Notes: generated by a model from the sequence alone, not told the origin. A DNA stretch of 64,000 nt from Sphingomonas rubra (GCF_900115745.1 NZ_FOXP01000001.1:418459-482458), one strand, 5' to 3'. Counted from the stretch's first letter, positions 32,927 through 42,865 are shown. Made by a program: numbers and translations.

Positions 32927-35679
32927 ATGCCCGCACTCGCCCTGTCACCCACGCCGGTCACCGAGCCGGTGATCAAGGTCGCGCATGCACTCGTTGCCCA
33001 TCTGAAGGCCGGCGAGCCGATCGACCAGCGCCTCCTGAGGCAACTGTTCGAGTCCGCCTGCTCGCAGGCGAGCACGCGTGACCATCGGTCGATACGCCAC
33101 GCCTATGACGCGCTGGAGCTCGCGCAAATCCTTCTTCTAACCTCGCCCGCGTGGAGCGAGCAGGACAACAACCTCGGGACGCTCGCCGCCCTTGCGGCAC
33201 TGATCGATCAACTGCCGACGCAGAGCATCCGCACAGAGGAGCAGCTCGCCCTTCAGCAATTCTCGACACCTGCTCCGATCGCCTGGCTCCTGGGGCGGGC
33301 CGCCGCGCTTACCTCGGCGGACACGCTGCTAGAACCGTCCGCCGGAACGGGGATGCTCGCTTGGCCAGCCGCGCGCGCGGGGGCGCGCCTCATCCTGAAC
33401 GAAATCGACCCGGTGCGCCGGCTGTGCCTGCAGGGGGCCTTCGGGGACGCTCAGGTGACGGGCTATGACGGAGAGCTGATCGACGACCTGCTCCCGCCGG
33501 ACCATCGCCCGACCGTCGTCATTATGAACCCTCCCTTTGCCCGTTCCCAAGGACGAGGCGAAGATCGGCACGCAGCCGACCGCCACCTGCTCGGTGCTGC
33601 GAAACGCCTCTCCGACGGCGCACGGATCGTGGCGCTGATGCCGACCTGGTCCAGCCGGGATGTGCTTGGCTCAGCCTGGACTTGCCGCATGGGCCTTACG
33701 CTCAGGCGCGGCCTCTATGCCAAGCACGGCACCGGCATCGCGGTGCGGCTGGCCGTCTGGGACCGGGTCACTGGCGGCGGGTTGCCGTTGGTGGGGGACA
33801 TCGAGGACCTTGCTGATGCCCTTGGCCTCATCGATCAGCTTCCTCGCCGGGCAACGCCGCCATCCTCCCCTTCGCCGCCCTCGACGTCCCGCGCCCCGCG
33901 CCCGTCGCTCTTTCGCGAGGTCCGTTGCGCAGCGCGTGGACCCACGCTCCCGAGGCCGGAACGCCAGGATACCGAGGCCCGGCCGCTGCGGGTCGTCGCG
34001 CTCGAGGAACCGAGCCCGACCGGCGACCCGGTCGGCATCTACTTGCCATGGCGGCCCAGCCGCCTCAGCCTTCCCAATGCTAAGGATCACCCCACACCGC
34101 TCGTCGAGTCACTGGCGATGGGCTCGATCGCCGCTCCCCGACCGGTCTACGCGCCTTTGCTGCCCGCCAAGGTCGTCACCGAGGGACTGCTGTCTGCCGC
34201 GCAGCTGGAGACGCTCGTCTACGCCGGCGCTGCGTTCGAGCGAGACCTGCCGGGGCGGTTCAATCCCGCTCAGGAGGGAAGCCTGCTCGAGGTCTCCGAG
34301 GAGGGCGCTGCCTATGCCGCAGGCTTTTTCCTCGGCGATGGCACCGGCGCCGGGAAGGGGCGCCAGATCGCCGGGATCATTCTCGATCAGTGGCAGCGCG
34401 GAAGGCGCCGCCACATCTGGCTCAGCAAGAACGAAGCCCTGCTGGAGGACGCGCGGCGCGACTGGGGCGCGCTCGGCGGGATGGCCCTCGACGTCCAGCC
34501 CCTCTCACAATGGAAGCTGGGCACGCCAATCGCGCTCGATGCCGGCATCCTCTTCGTGACCTATCCGACACTGCGCTCGGGGCGCGAGGACGCGACCCGC
34601 CTTCGCCAGATCCTCGACTGGGCAGGCGAGGCGTTCGACGGTGTCATCGCGTTCGACGAAGCGCACGCGCTCGCGAACGCGGCGGGCGGCGAAGGCTCAC
34701 GCGGCCGGGTCAAAGGATCGGAGCAGGGCGTCGCAGGTCTGCGGCTGCAGAACCATCTCCCCCGCGCTCGCGCCCTCTACGTCTCGGCCACGGGCGCCTC
34801 GGACATCGCCAACCTCAGCTAGACGCGGCGCGCAAGGCGGGCACGCTCGACCTCGGCGTCGAGACGCTCGCGGTCGAGCGATTGCGCGTCGAGCAGGATC
34901 GCGTCATCCGGACCGATCCCACCAGCGGCTCGACCACACATCTGCTCACGGTGCGCCTGGAACGTCGCCCACGACCCCTGTCGTTGGACGACGTGATGGA
35001 TCTTGCACGACGGAAGGATGCCAGTTTCCTCGTCAACGAACAGTCAGGCCGCAGCGCCTTGCGCCTGGATAGCCGGAGCGTGCTCAGCGAGGACGGCACG
35101 CTGTGCCCGCGCTACGAGATCGTTCGTCCCTTGCGCCGCCAACGTCTCGATCGTGACGCGTTCGCCGACACACGTTGGACCATCGCCACAGCTGACAGGT
35201 TCGCGTCCGCCTGGACCGCCGAGGTAGACGAACTGATCGCGTCCACTTCGACGGAGACCATGCACCTGGTCACCGGTCTGCTCCTGCCGATCTGGGACGC
35301 CCTGCCCGATGAACTCGCCCAGGTGGTGCGCGTCGTCGACAAGACGGGACAATCGTTGCTCGGGAGGCAGATCCCCGCGCTGGCGCTGGCGGAGCTTGGC
35401 CATCGGTTCGGCTTCGATGCGCCCGTGGTCGCGCCGGACGATCTCGTCAGGGCGGTGCTCGAGAATGGGCGAACTGTCCCCGTAGGCAACGGTGGCAAGC
35501 TGCACGCAAAGCGGGCGCTCGTCGGCGGGTCGCAACGGCTTGAGCTCACAGGGTTTGATCCGGCGCGCCTGCCCGAGCTGAAGGCGCTCGGCTGTTTCGT
35601 CGAGATCATCCGGTACCAGACCCGACTGTTCGTACCCGCTCCGAAAGCACCGGAGATCCTGACGGCGTTGAGCAGATAG
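32927..35679 (+). pseudogene. Strawberry-notch-type methylase/helicase with internal deletion
   Basis: Intact relatives are ~1,400-aa plasmid proteins: an N-terminal N6-adenine methylase-like domain, a strawberry-notch DEAD-like ATPase and a C-terminal helicase domain. The first part (32927-34822) has TLLEPSAGTGMLAWPAARAG, the MTase motif MNPPFARSQG, Walker A GDGTGAGKGRQ and DEAH (FDEAHALA), then stops right after VSATGASDIANLS. The family's terminal ~285 residues resume in another frame from about 34819 (LDAARKAGTLDLGVETL) to a stop at 35679. Several hundred codons holding the helicase C-domain are missing. A truncated MTase-ATPase may still be made. Confidence 0.82.
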
Positions 35680-35753
35680 TCGAGATCATGGGTTCGGCTC
35701 GACAGCGCCTCGCTCATCATCTATTTAGACGTTACCACTAGAAAGGTCCGGCC

Positions 35754-35987
35754 ATGGAACGTGCGATCAGCGCCAGCGACGCCAACCAGCATTTCTCCGA
35801 GATGCTGCGCGACGTGCAGGACGGCGAGACCTTCGTCGTCACGTCTCGTGGCCGCCCCGTCGCAAAGGTCACGCCGGTCGATGATCTCGACCGGCAGGGC
35901 CCCGCGCTCGATGCGCTGCTCGACTTCGTCGCCACCCTGCCGCGCCGGCGCGCGGAGGCGTGGCGCCGCGAAGATCTGTACGAGTGA
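35754..35987 (+). CDS. Phd/YefM-family antitoxin
   Basis: A 77-aa antitoxin, typical Phd/YefM start ISASDANQHFSEMLRDVQDGETFVVTSRGRPVAKVTPVD, with the acidic/Arg-rich C-terminal toxin-binding tail (RRRAEAWRREDLYE). Its stop overlaps the toxin GTG (GTGA). It should bind its own promoter and neutralise the PIN toxin, and probably stabilises this element. Confidence 0.9.
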   Translation: MERAISASDANQHFSEMLRDVQDGETFVVTSRGRPVAKVTPVDDLDRQGPALDALLDFVATLPRRRAEAWRREDLYE

Positions 35988-36442
35988 CCCGGGTCGCCTT
36001 CGACACCAACGTCCTGGCCTATGTCGCCGGCGTCGACCGGCATGCCGATGATGCAGCGAAGATCGACGCCAGCCGCGCGCTCCTGAAGCAGCTGCGCGGA
36101 CGTGCCGCTCTCGTCGTTCCCGTCCAGGTCCTGGGTGAACTCTACGTCGTCCTGACCCGCTCGGGCGCGTCACGCGACGAAGCGCGCGACGCCGTGCTGC
36201 GCATGGCGCAGGCCTTTGGGACCGCCGACAGCAACGGCTCGGCTTTCCTCTCGGCGCTCGACCTGGCCACGACCCACAAGCTGCAGTTCTGGGACTCGCT
36301 GATCGTGAACGCCGCCGCCGAGGCCGGCTGCACGCTCCTCCTGTCCGAGGACATGAGCAACGGCTTCTCCTGGCGCGGAACCGTCGTGCTCAACCCGTTC
36401 GCGACGTCGGTCGATGAGCGCCTAACCCGCCTGATCGCCTGA
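35984..36442 (+). CDS. PIN-domain toxin (VapC-like ribonuclease)
   Basis: A 152-aa PIN-domain nuclease read from GTG 35984 overlapping the antitoxin stop. Acidic metal-binding residues appear at AFDTNVLAYV (Asp), QVLGELYVVL (Glu) and KLQFWDSLIVNAAAEAG (Asp), with LLSEDMSNGF at the end. It probably cleaves tRNA or other structured RNA when freed from the antitoxin. Longer than minimal VapC proteins because of an inserted helical hairpin. Confidence 0.9.
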   Translation: MTRVAFDTNVLAYVAGVDRHADDAAKIDASRALLKQLRGRAALVVPVQVLGELYVVLTRSGASRDEARDAVLRMAQAFGTADSNGSAFLSALDLATTHKLQFWDSLIVNAAAEAGCTLLLSEDMSNGFSWRGTVVLNPFATSVDERLTRLIA

Positions 36443-36541
36443 CGGCGGATACCGCCCTCGCCTAGCACTTAGAGGAAAGGAGGCGTCGAGGACGCGAGCC
36501 GGCGCAGGCGCGCCCGAGGCTCGTGACCAAGGAGACCGACG

Positions 36542-38551
36542 ATGATCCAGACCATAGCGCTCGGCAAGCTCGTGCCGTCCAAGCGCAACGTCCGCCGCCG
36601 CAGCGATGCCGCAGCCGATGCCCAGCTCCGTGCCGATATCGAGGCACGCGGGTTGCTCCAGAACCTGATCGTGACCGCCAACAAGAAGCCGAGGGGCACC
36701 TACGCGGTCGAGGCCGGCGGGCGACGGCACAATGCGCTCAAGGCTCTCGTCGAGGAGGGGAAGCTTCCCGCCGACTTCGCCGTTCCCTGTCTCGTGCTCG
36801 ACGACCTCGGCAGTGCCGTGGCGGAAGCGAGCCTCGCCGAGAACTTCCAGAAGCTGGCGCTGAACCCGGCCGACGAGTGTCTCGCCTTCCAGCACTTCAT
36901 CGAGCAAGGCTCCGAGATCGGAGGCGTCGCCCGCCGTTTCGGCGTCACCGTGCGCTTCGTCGAAGGCCGGCTGCGGCTGGCGAGCCTCGCACCCGTCGTC
37001 TTCCAGGCGCTCGCCGATGGCGAGATCACGCTCGATATCGCCAAGGCCTACGCCTCCACCCCGGATCGCGAGCGTCAGGCCCACGTGTTCGACCAGATGA
37101 GCCGCGGCTATGGCGGTGCACATCCGGATAGCATCCGGCGCATGATGACGCAGGCGACCGTCTCCGGCGCTGACCCGCGCGCACGCCTCGTGGGGGAAGA
37201 TGCGTATGTCGCCTCGGGTGGGCGGATCGATCGCGACCTGTTCGCCGACGACAGCACCACGCGCTGGCTGGACATCGCCATCCTCGAGCGCCTCGCTAGC
37301 GAGATGATGGAAGCCGCCGCCGCCGCCGTCGCGGCGGAAACGGGATACGCCTGGGTCCGCCCGACGCTGGATCGCTACGTCGACTGGCAGCAGACCGAGG
37401 GCCTGCAGCGCGTCGATCTCGCGCCGCCATCGCTCTCCGCAGCCGAGCAGGACCAGATCGCCACCCTGGAGGCGGACGCTGCGGACAAGATGGCGCTGAT
37501 CGAGGACGAGAACAGCAGCGACGACGAGCGCGCCGTCGCAGAAACCGAACTCGAGAGCATCGAAAGGGCAATCGAGACAATTACCGAGAGGCCTCCCGTC
37601 CTTCCCGAAGAGCTGCGACCGACGGTGGGCGCCTTCCTCGTGCTCGGCCCGGACGGCGCCCCGCGCCTCCATCAGACGCTCTATGTCGAACCGGTCCAAG
37701 AACCGGAGGCGGTGACGGAGAGTGACATCGGCGACGAAGTGCCAGCCTCGCCCGCCCGCTCAGTGGGGCTGTCACAGCGGCTGACCGACGAACTCGCGAT
37801 CCAGCGCCGCGACATCCTCGCCGTCCATGTCGCCGCCGACCCGGACTTCGCCCTCGACCTGGCGATCTTCCTGATGGTCGATCGCAAGCCTGGACATGGG
37901 GTCGAGCGGTACGGCTCGTCGCTCAGCGCCCGAGCGCCTCAGGAGCCTGTGATCGGCTTCAAGACACCGGAGGCCGCGGCAACGCTTGCGAGGATCGAGG
38001 CCGAGCAAGCACTCGACCGCAGCTGGACCATACTGGAGACGACGAGCGCCCGCTTCGATGCCTTCCGGGCGCTTGGCGCCGATGAGCGCGCCGCGTGGCT
38101 CGGACACGCTGTCGCTTCCACACTCGAGGCGAGCGTGCTCGGTGCCGGTGCGAGCGGCTGTGACTTTCACGATCATCTGGGGCAGCTGCTCGGCATCGAC
38201 GTCGCGGCATGGTGGCGGCCGACAGCCGCCAACTTCTTCGACAAGGTCACCAAGCCCGTCATGCTCGACGCGCTTGCCGAGATCGACGGGCCGGCGCTCG
38301 CCGCGCGGTATGGCAACGCCAAGAAGTCCGACCTCGCCGCCGCGTGCGAGAAGATCTGCGCTGGCGACTTCATCGGTGAGGTCGGCACGAAGCACTTGGC
38401 GCGTGGGTGGCTGCCGACGGCGATGCGCTTCACACCGGCTCAGGCTGCCGAGGCAGCGCCGGAGAGCACACCTGCTCTGGACGGCACGTCTATGAGCGAC
38501 GCGGACGCCGGCGACGGGGAGGACAACGCGGTCGACCGCGAAGCAGCCTGA
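36542..38551 (+). CDS. ParB/RepB/Spo0J-family protein, large
   Basis: A 669-aa ParB-like protein. The N-terminal ParB nuclease-like domain holds LVPSKRNVRRRSD, GLLQNLIVTANKK, YAVEAGGRRHNALKAL (GERRxRA equivalent) and AEASLAENFQKLALNPADE. An HTH follows (GGVARRFGVTVRFVEGRL). The long C-terminal half is acidic then helical and ends in a low-complexity tail. Such proteins are widespread on sphingomonad plasmids without a ParA neighbour and probably regulate or partition DNA. It begins 99 nt after the toxin gene. Confidence 0.87.
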   Translation: MIQTIALGKLVPSKRNVRRRSDAAADAQLRADIEARGLLQNLIVTANKKPRGTYAVEAGGRRHNALKALVEEGKLPADFAVPCLVLDDLGSAVAEASLAENFQKLALNPADECLAFQHFIEQGSEIGGVARRFGVTVRFVEGRLRLASLAPVVFQALADGEITLDIAKAYASTPDRERQAHVFDQMSRGYGGAHPDSIRRMMTQATVSGADPRARLVGEDAYVASGGRIDRDLFADDSTTRWLDIAILERLASEMMEAAAAAVAAETGYAWVRPTLDRYVDWQQTEGLQRVDLAPPSLSAAEQDQIATLEADAADKMALIEDENSSDDERAVAETELESIERAIETITERPPVLPEELRPTVGAFLVLGPDGAPRLHQTLYVEPVQEPEAVTESDIGDEVPASPARSVGLSQRLTDELAIQRRDILAVHVAADPDFALDLAIFLMVDRKPGHGVERYGSSLSARAPQEPVIGFKTPEAAATLARIEAEQALDRSWTILETTSARFDAFRALGADERAAWLGHAVASTLEASVLGAGASGCDFHDHLGQLLGIDVAAWWRPTAANFFDKVTKPVMLDALAEIDGPALAARYGNAKKSDLAAACEKICAGDFIGEVGTKHLARGWLPTAMRFTPAQAAEAAPESTPALDGTSMSDADAGDGEDNAVDREAA

Positions 38552-38565
38552 ACGACGACGACGCG

Positions 38566-38592
38566 GGGGCGGCCTCTACTGGAGGTCGCCCC
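38566..38592 (+). terminator. Rho-independent terminator after the ParB gene
   Basis: An 11-bp stem GGGGCGGCCTC / GAGGTCGCCCC (one G-T pair), loop TACTG, followed by TTTGTCTT. It starts 15 nt after the ParB stop. Confidence 0.65.
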
Positions 38593-38675
38593 TTTGTCTT
38601 GGGGCCGGTGAGAGAGGGGAGACGGCTGCCGCCGGGGGCGAGCCGATCCGGCTCTTATCCGAGAGGAGATGCGCG

Positions 38676-39593
38676 ATGCGCCCCACACGTTCTTCCGCCG
38701 TGTCCGTCAGTCCCGCCGAGACGATCACCAACGCCATTATCGAGCGCCTGGAGGCTGGCGTCAGGCCGTGGCGCCAGCCCTGGACCGGTGGCCCCGTTTC
38801 GCGGCCACTGCGCGTCTGCGGAACCCCCTACCGCGGCGCGAACGTGATCTGGCTGTGGATGGCTGCCCAGGCACGCGGCTTCATCTCACCCACCTGGATG
38901 ACCTACCATCAGTCGCAACTGCTCGGAGGTCAGGTCCGCAAGGGCGAACGCGGCACCTGTGCCATTTTCTACAAGAGCTACAGCAAGGAGGTCGAAGATC
39001 CCGCCACAGGCGAGCGCGAGGACGAAGCTCGCCGTGTGCTGAAAAGCTTCACCGTCTTCAATGTCGACCAGATCGACGGTCTGCCCGCACGCTTCACGCC
39101 GGAGCCCATCCCGCTGCCCGAGCCGACCGCGCGCGATCATGCGCTCGACGCCTTCTTCGGCGTGATCCCCGCCTCTATCCGCCACGGCGGCGGCGAAGCC
39201 TATTACCTGCCGAGTGCCGACCAGATCACGATGCCCGATCCTGCCGCGTTCCGGTCACGTGACCTTTACCGGTCCACGCTCGCCCACGAGTTGGCGCACT
39301 GGACAGGACACCAGAGCCGGCTCGCGCGCTCTCTCGGCAACCGGTTCGGCAGTGACGCCTATGCCATGGAAGAGCTGATCGCCGAACTCGCCTCCGCCAT
39401 GGTTGGCGCCGAACTCGGCCTGCCGGTCGATCACCTCGACGACCATGCGAGCTACCTCGCGTCCTGGCTCAAGGTGCTGAAGGCCGACAATCGGGCGATC
39501 CTGACAGCTGCCGCCAAGGCCGAAGAGGCGTCTGCCTTCCTGCTGGGCTTCGCTCGCGTTGCGCACGCGCCGGACGCCCTCCTCGCCGCCTGA
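38676..39593 (+). CDS. ArdC-family antirestriction / zincin metallopeptidase
   Basis: A 305-aa protein. The N-terminal ssDNA-binding ArdC domain is ITNAIIERLEAGVRPWRQPW and RGANVIWLWMAAQARGF. The C-terminal metalloprotease has zinc motif HELAHWTGH around residue 204, with a Glu ligand in YAMEELIAELASAM. ArdC proteins help incoming plasmids evade host restriction during conjugation, consistent with TraI/TraD in this window. Probably the first gene of an operon with the next two genes. Confidence 0.9.
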   Translation: MRPTRSSAVSVSPAETITNAIIERLEAGVRPWRQPWTGGPVSRPLRVCGTPYRGANVIWLWMAAQARGFISPTWMTYHQSQLLGGQVRKGERGTCAIFYKSYSKEVEDPATGEREDEARRVLKSFTVFNVDQIDGLPARFTPEPIPLPEPTARDHALDAFFGVIPASIRHGGGEAYYLPSADQITMPDPAAFRSRDLYRSTLAHELAHWTGHQSRLARSLGNRFGSDAYAMEELIAELASAMVGAELGLPVDHLDDHASYLASWLKVLKADNRAILTAAAKAEEASAFLLGFARVAHAPDALLAA

Positions 39594-39657
39594 TCCTACC
39601 GCCGGGAGCGAAAGCACGCGTCCGCTCCCGACACTCTCTTTCCGTCGGAGACACCCC

Positions 39658-40302
39658 ATGACCTACGATGTCGGTTATCGCTTCGCGCAGGCGCTCGATC
39701 CGAGTGGCCTCGACACCATCGCTGCCTGCCTGCACGCCATCCAGGCCGCGGCCAAGGACTGCCGCAACGCAGGCAAACCGTTCGAAACCGATCCTGCCGT
39801 CGTGCTCCTGGCGCAGCATCTCGCGGCCGTCGCACGCGCCAAGATGCCCGACCGCGCCGCGCTGCGGTCGTTATGCGGGCAGGCGGTGGCCGAGATCGCC
39901 CGCACACCCCTGCTGACCGTGCTTGCCGCTCGCGGCGTCGACCATGATGCAGACGCCAAGCGGACCTTTCATACGGAGGCACGCCGCGCGCTCCGGCGGC
40001 TTGCGGAAGCGCTCCAACTCGCCAGCGGCACGTACGAGATACGGGTCTGCGCGGGCGGGCCGGCGGTCTCCGGCGAGGTCATCCTGCACGGCGATGAGCT
40101 CTATGTGCAGGTCTCGATCGGCGGCTTCGGCCGAGGTGAGATCCTGCTCCGCAGGTGCCGCGGCCGCTCCGACTATGTCGGCGAACGCAACCACTGGGCA
40201 CGGATGGCGGAGTTGGTGGATCCCGCCACACTGGCGGCCCGTATCGCCCGCGAACTCGGGCTTGCCATGCCCGTGGAACTCCAGCCGCGGCTGGTTGCCT
40301 GA
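39658..40302 (+). CDS. Hypothetical plasmid-backbone protein
   Basis: A 214-aa protein starting MTYDVGYRFAQALDPSGLDT at 39658. The N-terminal half is helical. The C-terminal half is beta-rich (YEIRVCAGGPAVSGEVILHG, then LYVQVSIGG) with a basic patch and YVGERNHWARM. It lies in the common ArdC / unknown / DUF2493 order of alphaproteobacterial conjugative plasmids. No functional domain is known to me. Confidence 0.75.
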   Translation: MTYDVGYRFAQALDPSGLDTIAACLHAIQAAAKDCRNAGKPFETDPAVVLLAQHLAAVARAKMPDRAALRSLCGQAVAEIARTPLLTVLAARGVDHDADAKRTFHTEARRALRRLAEALQLASGTYEIRVCAGGPAVSGEVILHGDELYVQVSIGGFGRGEILLRRCRGRSDYVGERNHWARMAELVDPATLAARIARELGLAMPVELQPRLVA

Positions 40303-40533
40303 GGTCACAAGAGAAGGTCTCTCAGACTCCACCTGCGGCCGCAGAGGCCCTCTACCCGCCGGCGGTCCACGCGCAACCCGCCCGCCTGCGGCCCGTGTTG
40401 CCTCACCCGGTTCCGGGCACCGGGTGAGGCTGCCCGCGCCAGCCTTGTCGGTGGGTGGCGCTGCGTCCCTGCTGCCGGCGGGTCGGAGGGCTCGCGTCGC
40501 CGCAAGGATGCGGCGTCTGACAGGAGACCGCTC
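40303..40533. other. Intergenic segment with a strong hairpin
   Basis: No gene seen. A perfect 11-bp hairpin CCTCACCCGGT (40401-40411) / ACCGGGTGAGG (40419-40429) with a 7-nt loop lies mid-way. There is no T-run, so it may be a processing or attenuation structure rather than a terminator. Confidence 0.5.
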
Positions 40534-41505
40534 ATGCCAACCACCCTCGCCGCCCAGCTCGCCGCTTTGGAGCTCGGCCATCTCTCGATCAATACTGATC
40601 GCGGTACGCGTACCCTCGCCCGCCCGGAACCCGAGGCGATTGACCATACACTGGCCGCCGTCTGGTCCGACCTGTTCGCGCTGTTCACCGACACGATCCT
40701 CGAGGATCAGGCCGAGGAACTCGGCTGGGGGTTCGTGAACCTTTTCCACCGTGCGGCAACGAAGGCCTCGACCCGGATCGACCGCGCGACTGACGAAATC
40801 CGCTTATTGCTGGCAACCGCTGACGGGTCTGAGGTCCATACGTCCGAGCTTGAGCAGCAGGTCGAACGTGCGCAGGATGCTGAGGCAGAAATGCTCGCAC
40901 TCGAGAACCTGCGAGAGACCGCAGCCTTCTTGTACCTGGCCGAGACGGGGTCCTCCTGGAGGCCAGCTGGCGGCTCCCGGCTCAGTCACGACGCGCTGAC
41001 GACATCGGCGGTCGTACAGGGTCGCGAGTTCCTGAAAGCGCGCGCCGAAGGCAAGCGCCGGGCCGCTATGCCCGAGGGAACGCCGGTCGTGTTCGCCGGT
41101 GGACGGCAGACCTTCCAGACGACCGATGACGCGAAGGCCTATGGCGATGCGATCTGGCAGACGCTCGACCGCGTCCGCGCAAACGTCGCCGACATGGTGC
41201 TGGTCCACGGCGGCGACGGCAAGGGAGCCGACCGCCTCGCAGCATCCTGGGCCGAGCGCCACAAGGTGCCCCAGATCAGCTTCAGCCTCGACACCCGCCT
41301 GGGTGCACGGGCCGGCTTCCGTCGCAACGAGCAGATGCTCGGATTGAAGCCCCGCTATGTTGTGGCATTCGCCGGCAATGGCGTACTGGAGCGGCTCGTC
41401 ATTCAGGCCAAAGAGCGGAGCATTGCCGTGGTCGATCGTCGCGGACCGCTTGGCACCAATCCCAAGCATCACGCACGGGTGACCAGCGCTTCCATGGCGG
41501 GCTGA
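40534..41505 (+). CDS. DUF2493 (SLOG/YspA-like) domain protein
   Basis: A 323-aa protein. The N-terminal half is helical with a zinc-free coiled region (VHTSELEQQVERAQDAEAEM). The C-terminal DUF2493 Rossmann-like SLOG domain is VVFAGGRQTFQTTDDAKAYG, then LVHGGDGKGADRLAASWAERH and FRRNEQMLG. SLOG domains bind nucleotide-derived ligands. Common on plasmids beside ArdC; a role in nucleotide sensing or plasmid protection is speculative. It is followed by a hairpin terminator. Confidence 0.85.
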   Translation: MPTTLAAQLAALELGHLSINTDRGTRTLARPEPEAIDHTLAAVWSDLFALFTDTILEDQAEELGWGFVNLFHRAATKASTRIDRATDEIRLLLATADGSEVHTSELEQQVERAQDAEAEMLALENLRETAAFLYLAETGSSWRPAGGSRLSHDALTTSAVVQGREFLKARAEGKRRAAMPEGTPVVFAGGRQTFQTTDDAKAYGDAIWQTLDRVRANVADMVLVHGGDGKGADRLAASWAERHKVPQISFSLDTRLGARAGFRRNEQMLGLKPRYVVAFAGNGVLERLVIQAKERSIAVVDRRGPLGTNPKHHARVTSASMAG

Positions 41506-41513
41506 CCAACCTT

Positions 41514-41535
41514 GGGCGCCGCTTCGGCGGCGCCC
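41514..41535 (+). terminator. Hairpin terminator after the DUF2493 gene
   Basis: A 9-bp perfect stem GGGCGCCGC / GCGGCGCCC closed by a TTCG tetraloop, followed by TTCTCGTT. It starts 8 nt after the stop codon. Confidence 0.62.
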
Positions 41536-41698
41536 TTCTCGTTGCTGGTTACAGTCGACCTAACTCGCTGTTCCAGGAGCGAGTGACTTTGAAATCCACA
41601 CGTCAGCCCGCCGGCAAGATGTGGTGGCTTGATGCCTGCCAGATGTCCGCCGCTCGAAGATAGCTGCCGCTGACCGTTACGGAGCGAAGCGGCGGCTA

Positions 41699-41835
41699 GC
41701 GACCCAAAGGCAGACGTAGCCGAGGCATGTTGCCGGTCTTGTAAGCTGACATTCTGAACCGGGGTTCTGACACACGCAAATGCCCGGAAAACCGTGGTCG
41801 CGTCTGCAGCGTCAAAACCGACCGGTTATGACACC
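41699..41835. repeat. Dispersed palindrome-ended repeat, copy E
   Basis: About 137 bp matching the right half of copy B: GACCCAAAGGCAGACGTAGC, TTGCCGGTCTTG, CTGAACCGGGGTTCTGACAC, ACGCAAA, GCGTCTGCAGC, then the palindrome TCAAAACCG-ACC-GGTTATGACA. It marks the left border of the sulfide island. The rest of the gap 41536-41883 contains no gene. Confidence 0.75.
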
Positions 41836-41883
41836 AGCAGCGTTACGGACTAGAACGGCGAAACAGTAAACGTGTCGGCGTGA

Positions 41884-42429
41884 TCAGTCGGGGATCAGTG
41901 CCCAACCACGCAGTTGCAAAGTCGCCATAGTCGTCAGCGCAGACACGTCAGTTTCGACACTCCTTCCTACCGTAGCGGGGTCGATCCCGTTTCCGATAAG
42001 AGCTTGGCTGCATACCCGAACGGATACACCCGCCTTTTTCAACGCCTCAATTAAGGCAAGGTTGGGATTCGCAGCTACTCCCGTCTTTGTCGCATAGGCG
42101 CGATCTTCGGTAACGATGGGCGTCGCCGGACCGTGGACGATCACGACGACATCGCCTTGTTCTGGACGAACGCCATCGTTGCCCAGCAGGTTCAAAAAGC
42201 GGGCGACCTTCTCCAGCGATGGATTGATTTTATCCGGCGTTGCCGCGGCCTTGGTCACATTGAACAGCACGCGATAGCGCAACTTGCGATCGGGCCGTTC
42301 CGCAGCACCTTCGACGGGTGTGATCGCGCCATATCCCGGTATCACCGCCTGCCTAGGCACGCCGGCTGAAGCACTGACGCTGCTCATGAGTGACAAGCAT
42401 CCTGCAAGAGCAATGATTGGCATACGCAT
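41884..42429 (-). CDS. Exported DsrE-family sulfur-carrier-like protein
   Basis: A 181-aa protein with a signal peptide (residues 1-22, MRMPIIALAGCLSLMSSVSA). A DsrE/DsrF-like fold follows: LRYRVLFNVTKAA, NPSLEKVARFLNLLG, DVVVIVHGPATPIV and a candidate active-site Cys in VSVRVCSQALIGNG. DsrE-type proteins bind or transfer persulfide sulfur. This periplasmic form fits the adjacent sulfide-oxidation genes. It is transcribed with the ArsR and peroxiredoxin genes. Confidence 0.8.
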   Translation of the reverse strand: MRMPIIALAGCLSLMSSVSASAGVPRQAVIPGYGAITPVEGAAERPDRKLRYRVLFNVTKAAATPDKINPSLEKVARFLNLLGNDGVRPEQGDVVVIVHGPATPIVTEDRAYATKTGVAANPNLALIEALKKAGVSVRVCSQALIGNGIDPATVGRSVETDVSALTTMATLQLRGWALIPD

Positions 42430-42457
42430 CCGCTTTTTCCTTCTTCAGCCGAAATGA

Positions 42458-42865
42458 TCAGCCAACTCTCGCAAAAACGGCCGCACCGATGTTTTGCGGT
42501 CGAACCACGGACGGCGTCTCGCGCGGTCGCACTGGGCGGGGGGCCGGGGCCGTTTGGGGAGCCGACAGATCGTCGGCTCCGAACATCGCCTCCAGGGTTC
42601 GCACACACAGTGCGGCTGCATCGTCGGCAAGACGGTAGTGAACCTGCTTCGCCTCACGCCTGGTCTTCACCAGATCGGCGCGCCGCAGCTCGGCAAGCTG
42701 CTGACTGAGCGCTGGTTGGGTCACGCCCGTGGCCGCCTCGATGTCCGCCACCTGCCGTTCGCCACCCAGCAGATAGGACAGGATCATAAGGCGCTGCGGC
42801 TGCGCGAACACGCGCAGCTTCTCGACTGCAACGTCGGCAAGCGCGCGGGACTGGTAGATCGCCAT
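42458..42865 (-). CDS. ArsR-family regulator of the sulfide island
   Basis: A 135-aa ArsR/SmtB repressor, ATG 42865 overlapping the peroxiredoxin stop by 1 nt. The HTH is VADIEAATGVTQPALSQQLAELRRADLVKTRRE, closely like BigR/SqrR persulfide sensors. However, the position of the first redox Cys of BigR is Ser30 (MILSYLL), and only one Cys (C87) is present. Sensing therefore cannot use the usual intramolecular Cys pair. It probably still controls the divergent persulfide genes. The C-terminal ~40 residues are Pro-rich and extra. Confidence 0.83.
   Translation of the reverse strand: MAIYQSRALADVAVEKLRVFAQPQRLMILSYLLGGERQVADIEAATGVTQPALSQQLAELRRADLVKTRREAKQVHYRLADDAAALCVRTLEAMFGADDLSAPQTAPAPRPVRPRETPSVVRPQNIGAAVFARVG

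Noticed and set aside
40303..40533. Hairpin at 40401-40429 as a terminator
   Set aside because: No U-run and the next gene follows on the same strand; kept only as a structured intergenic element.
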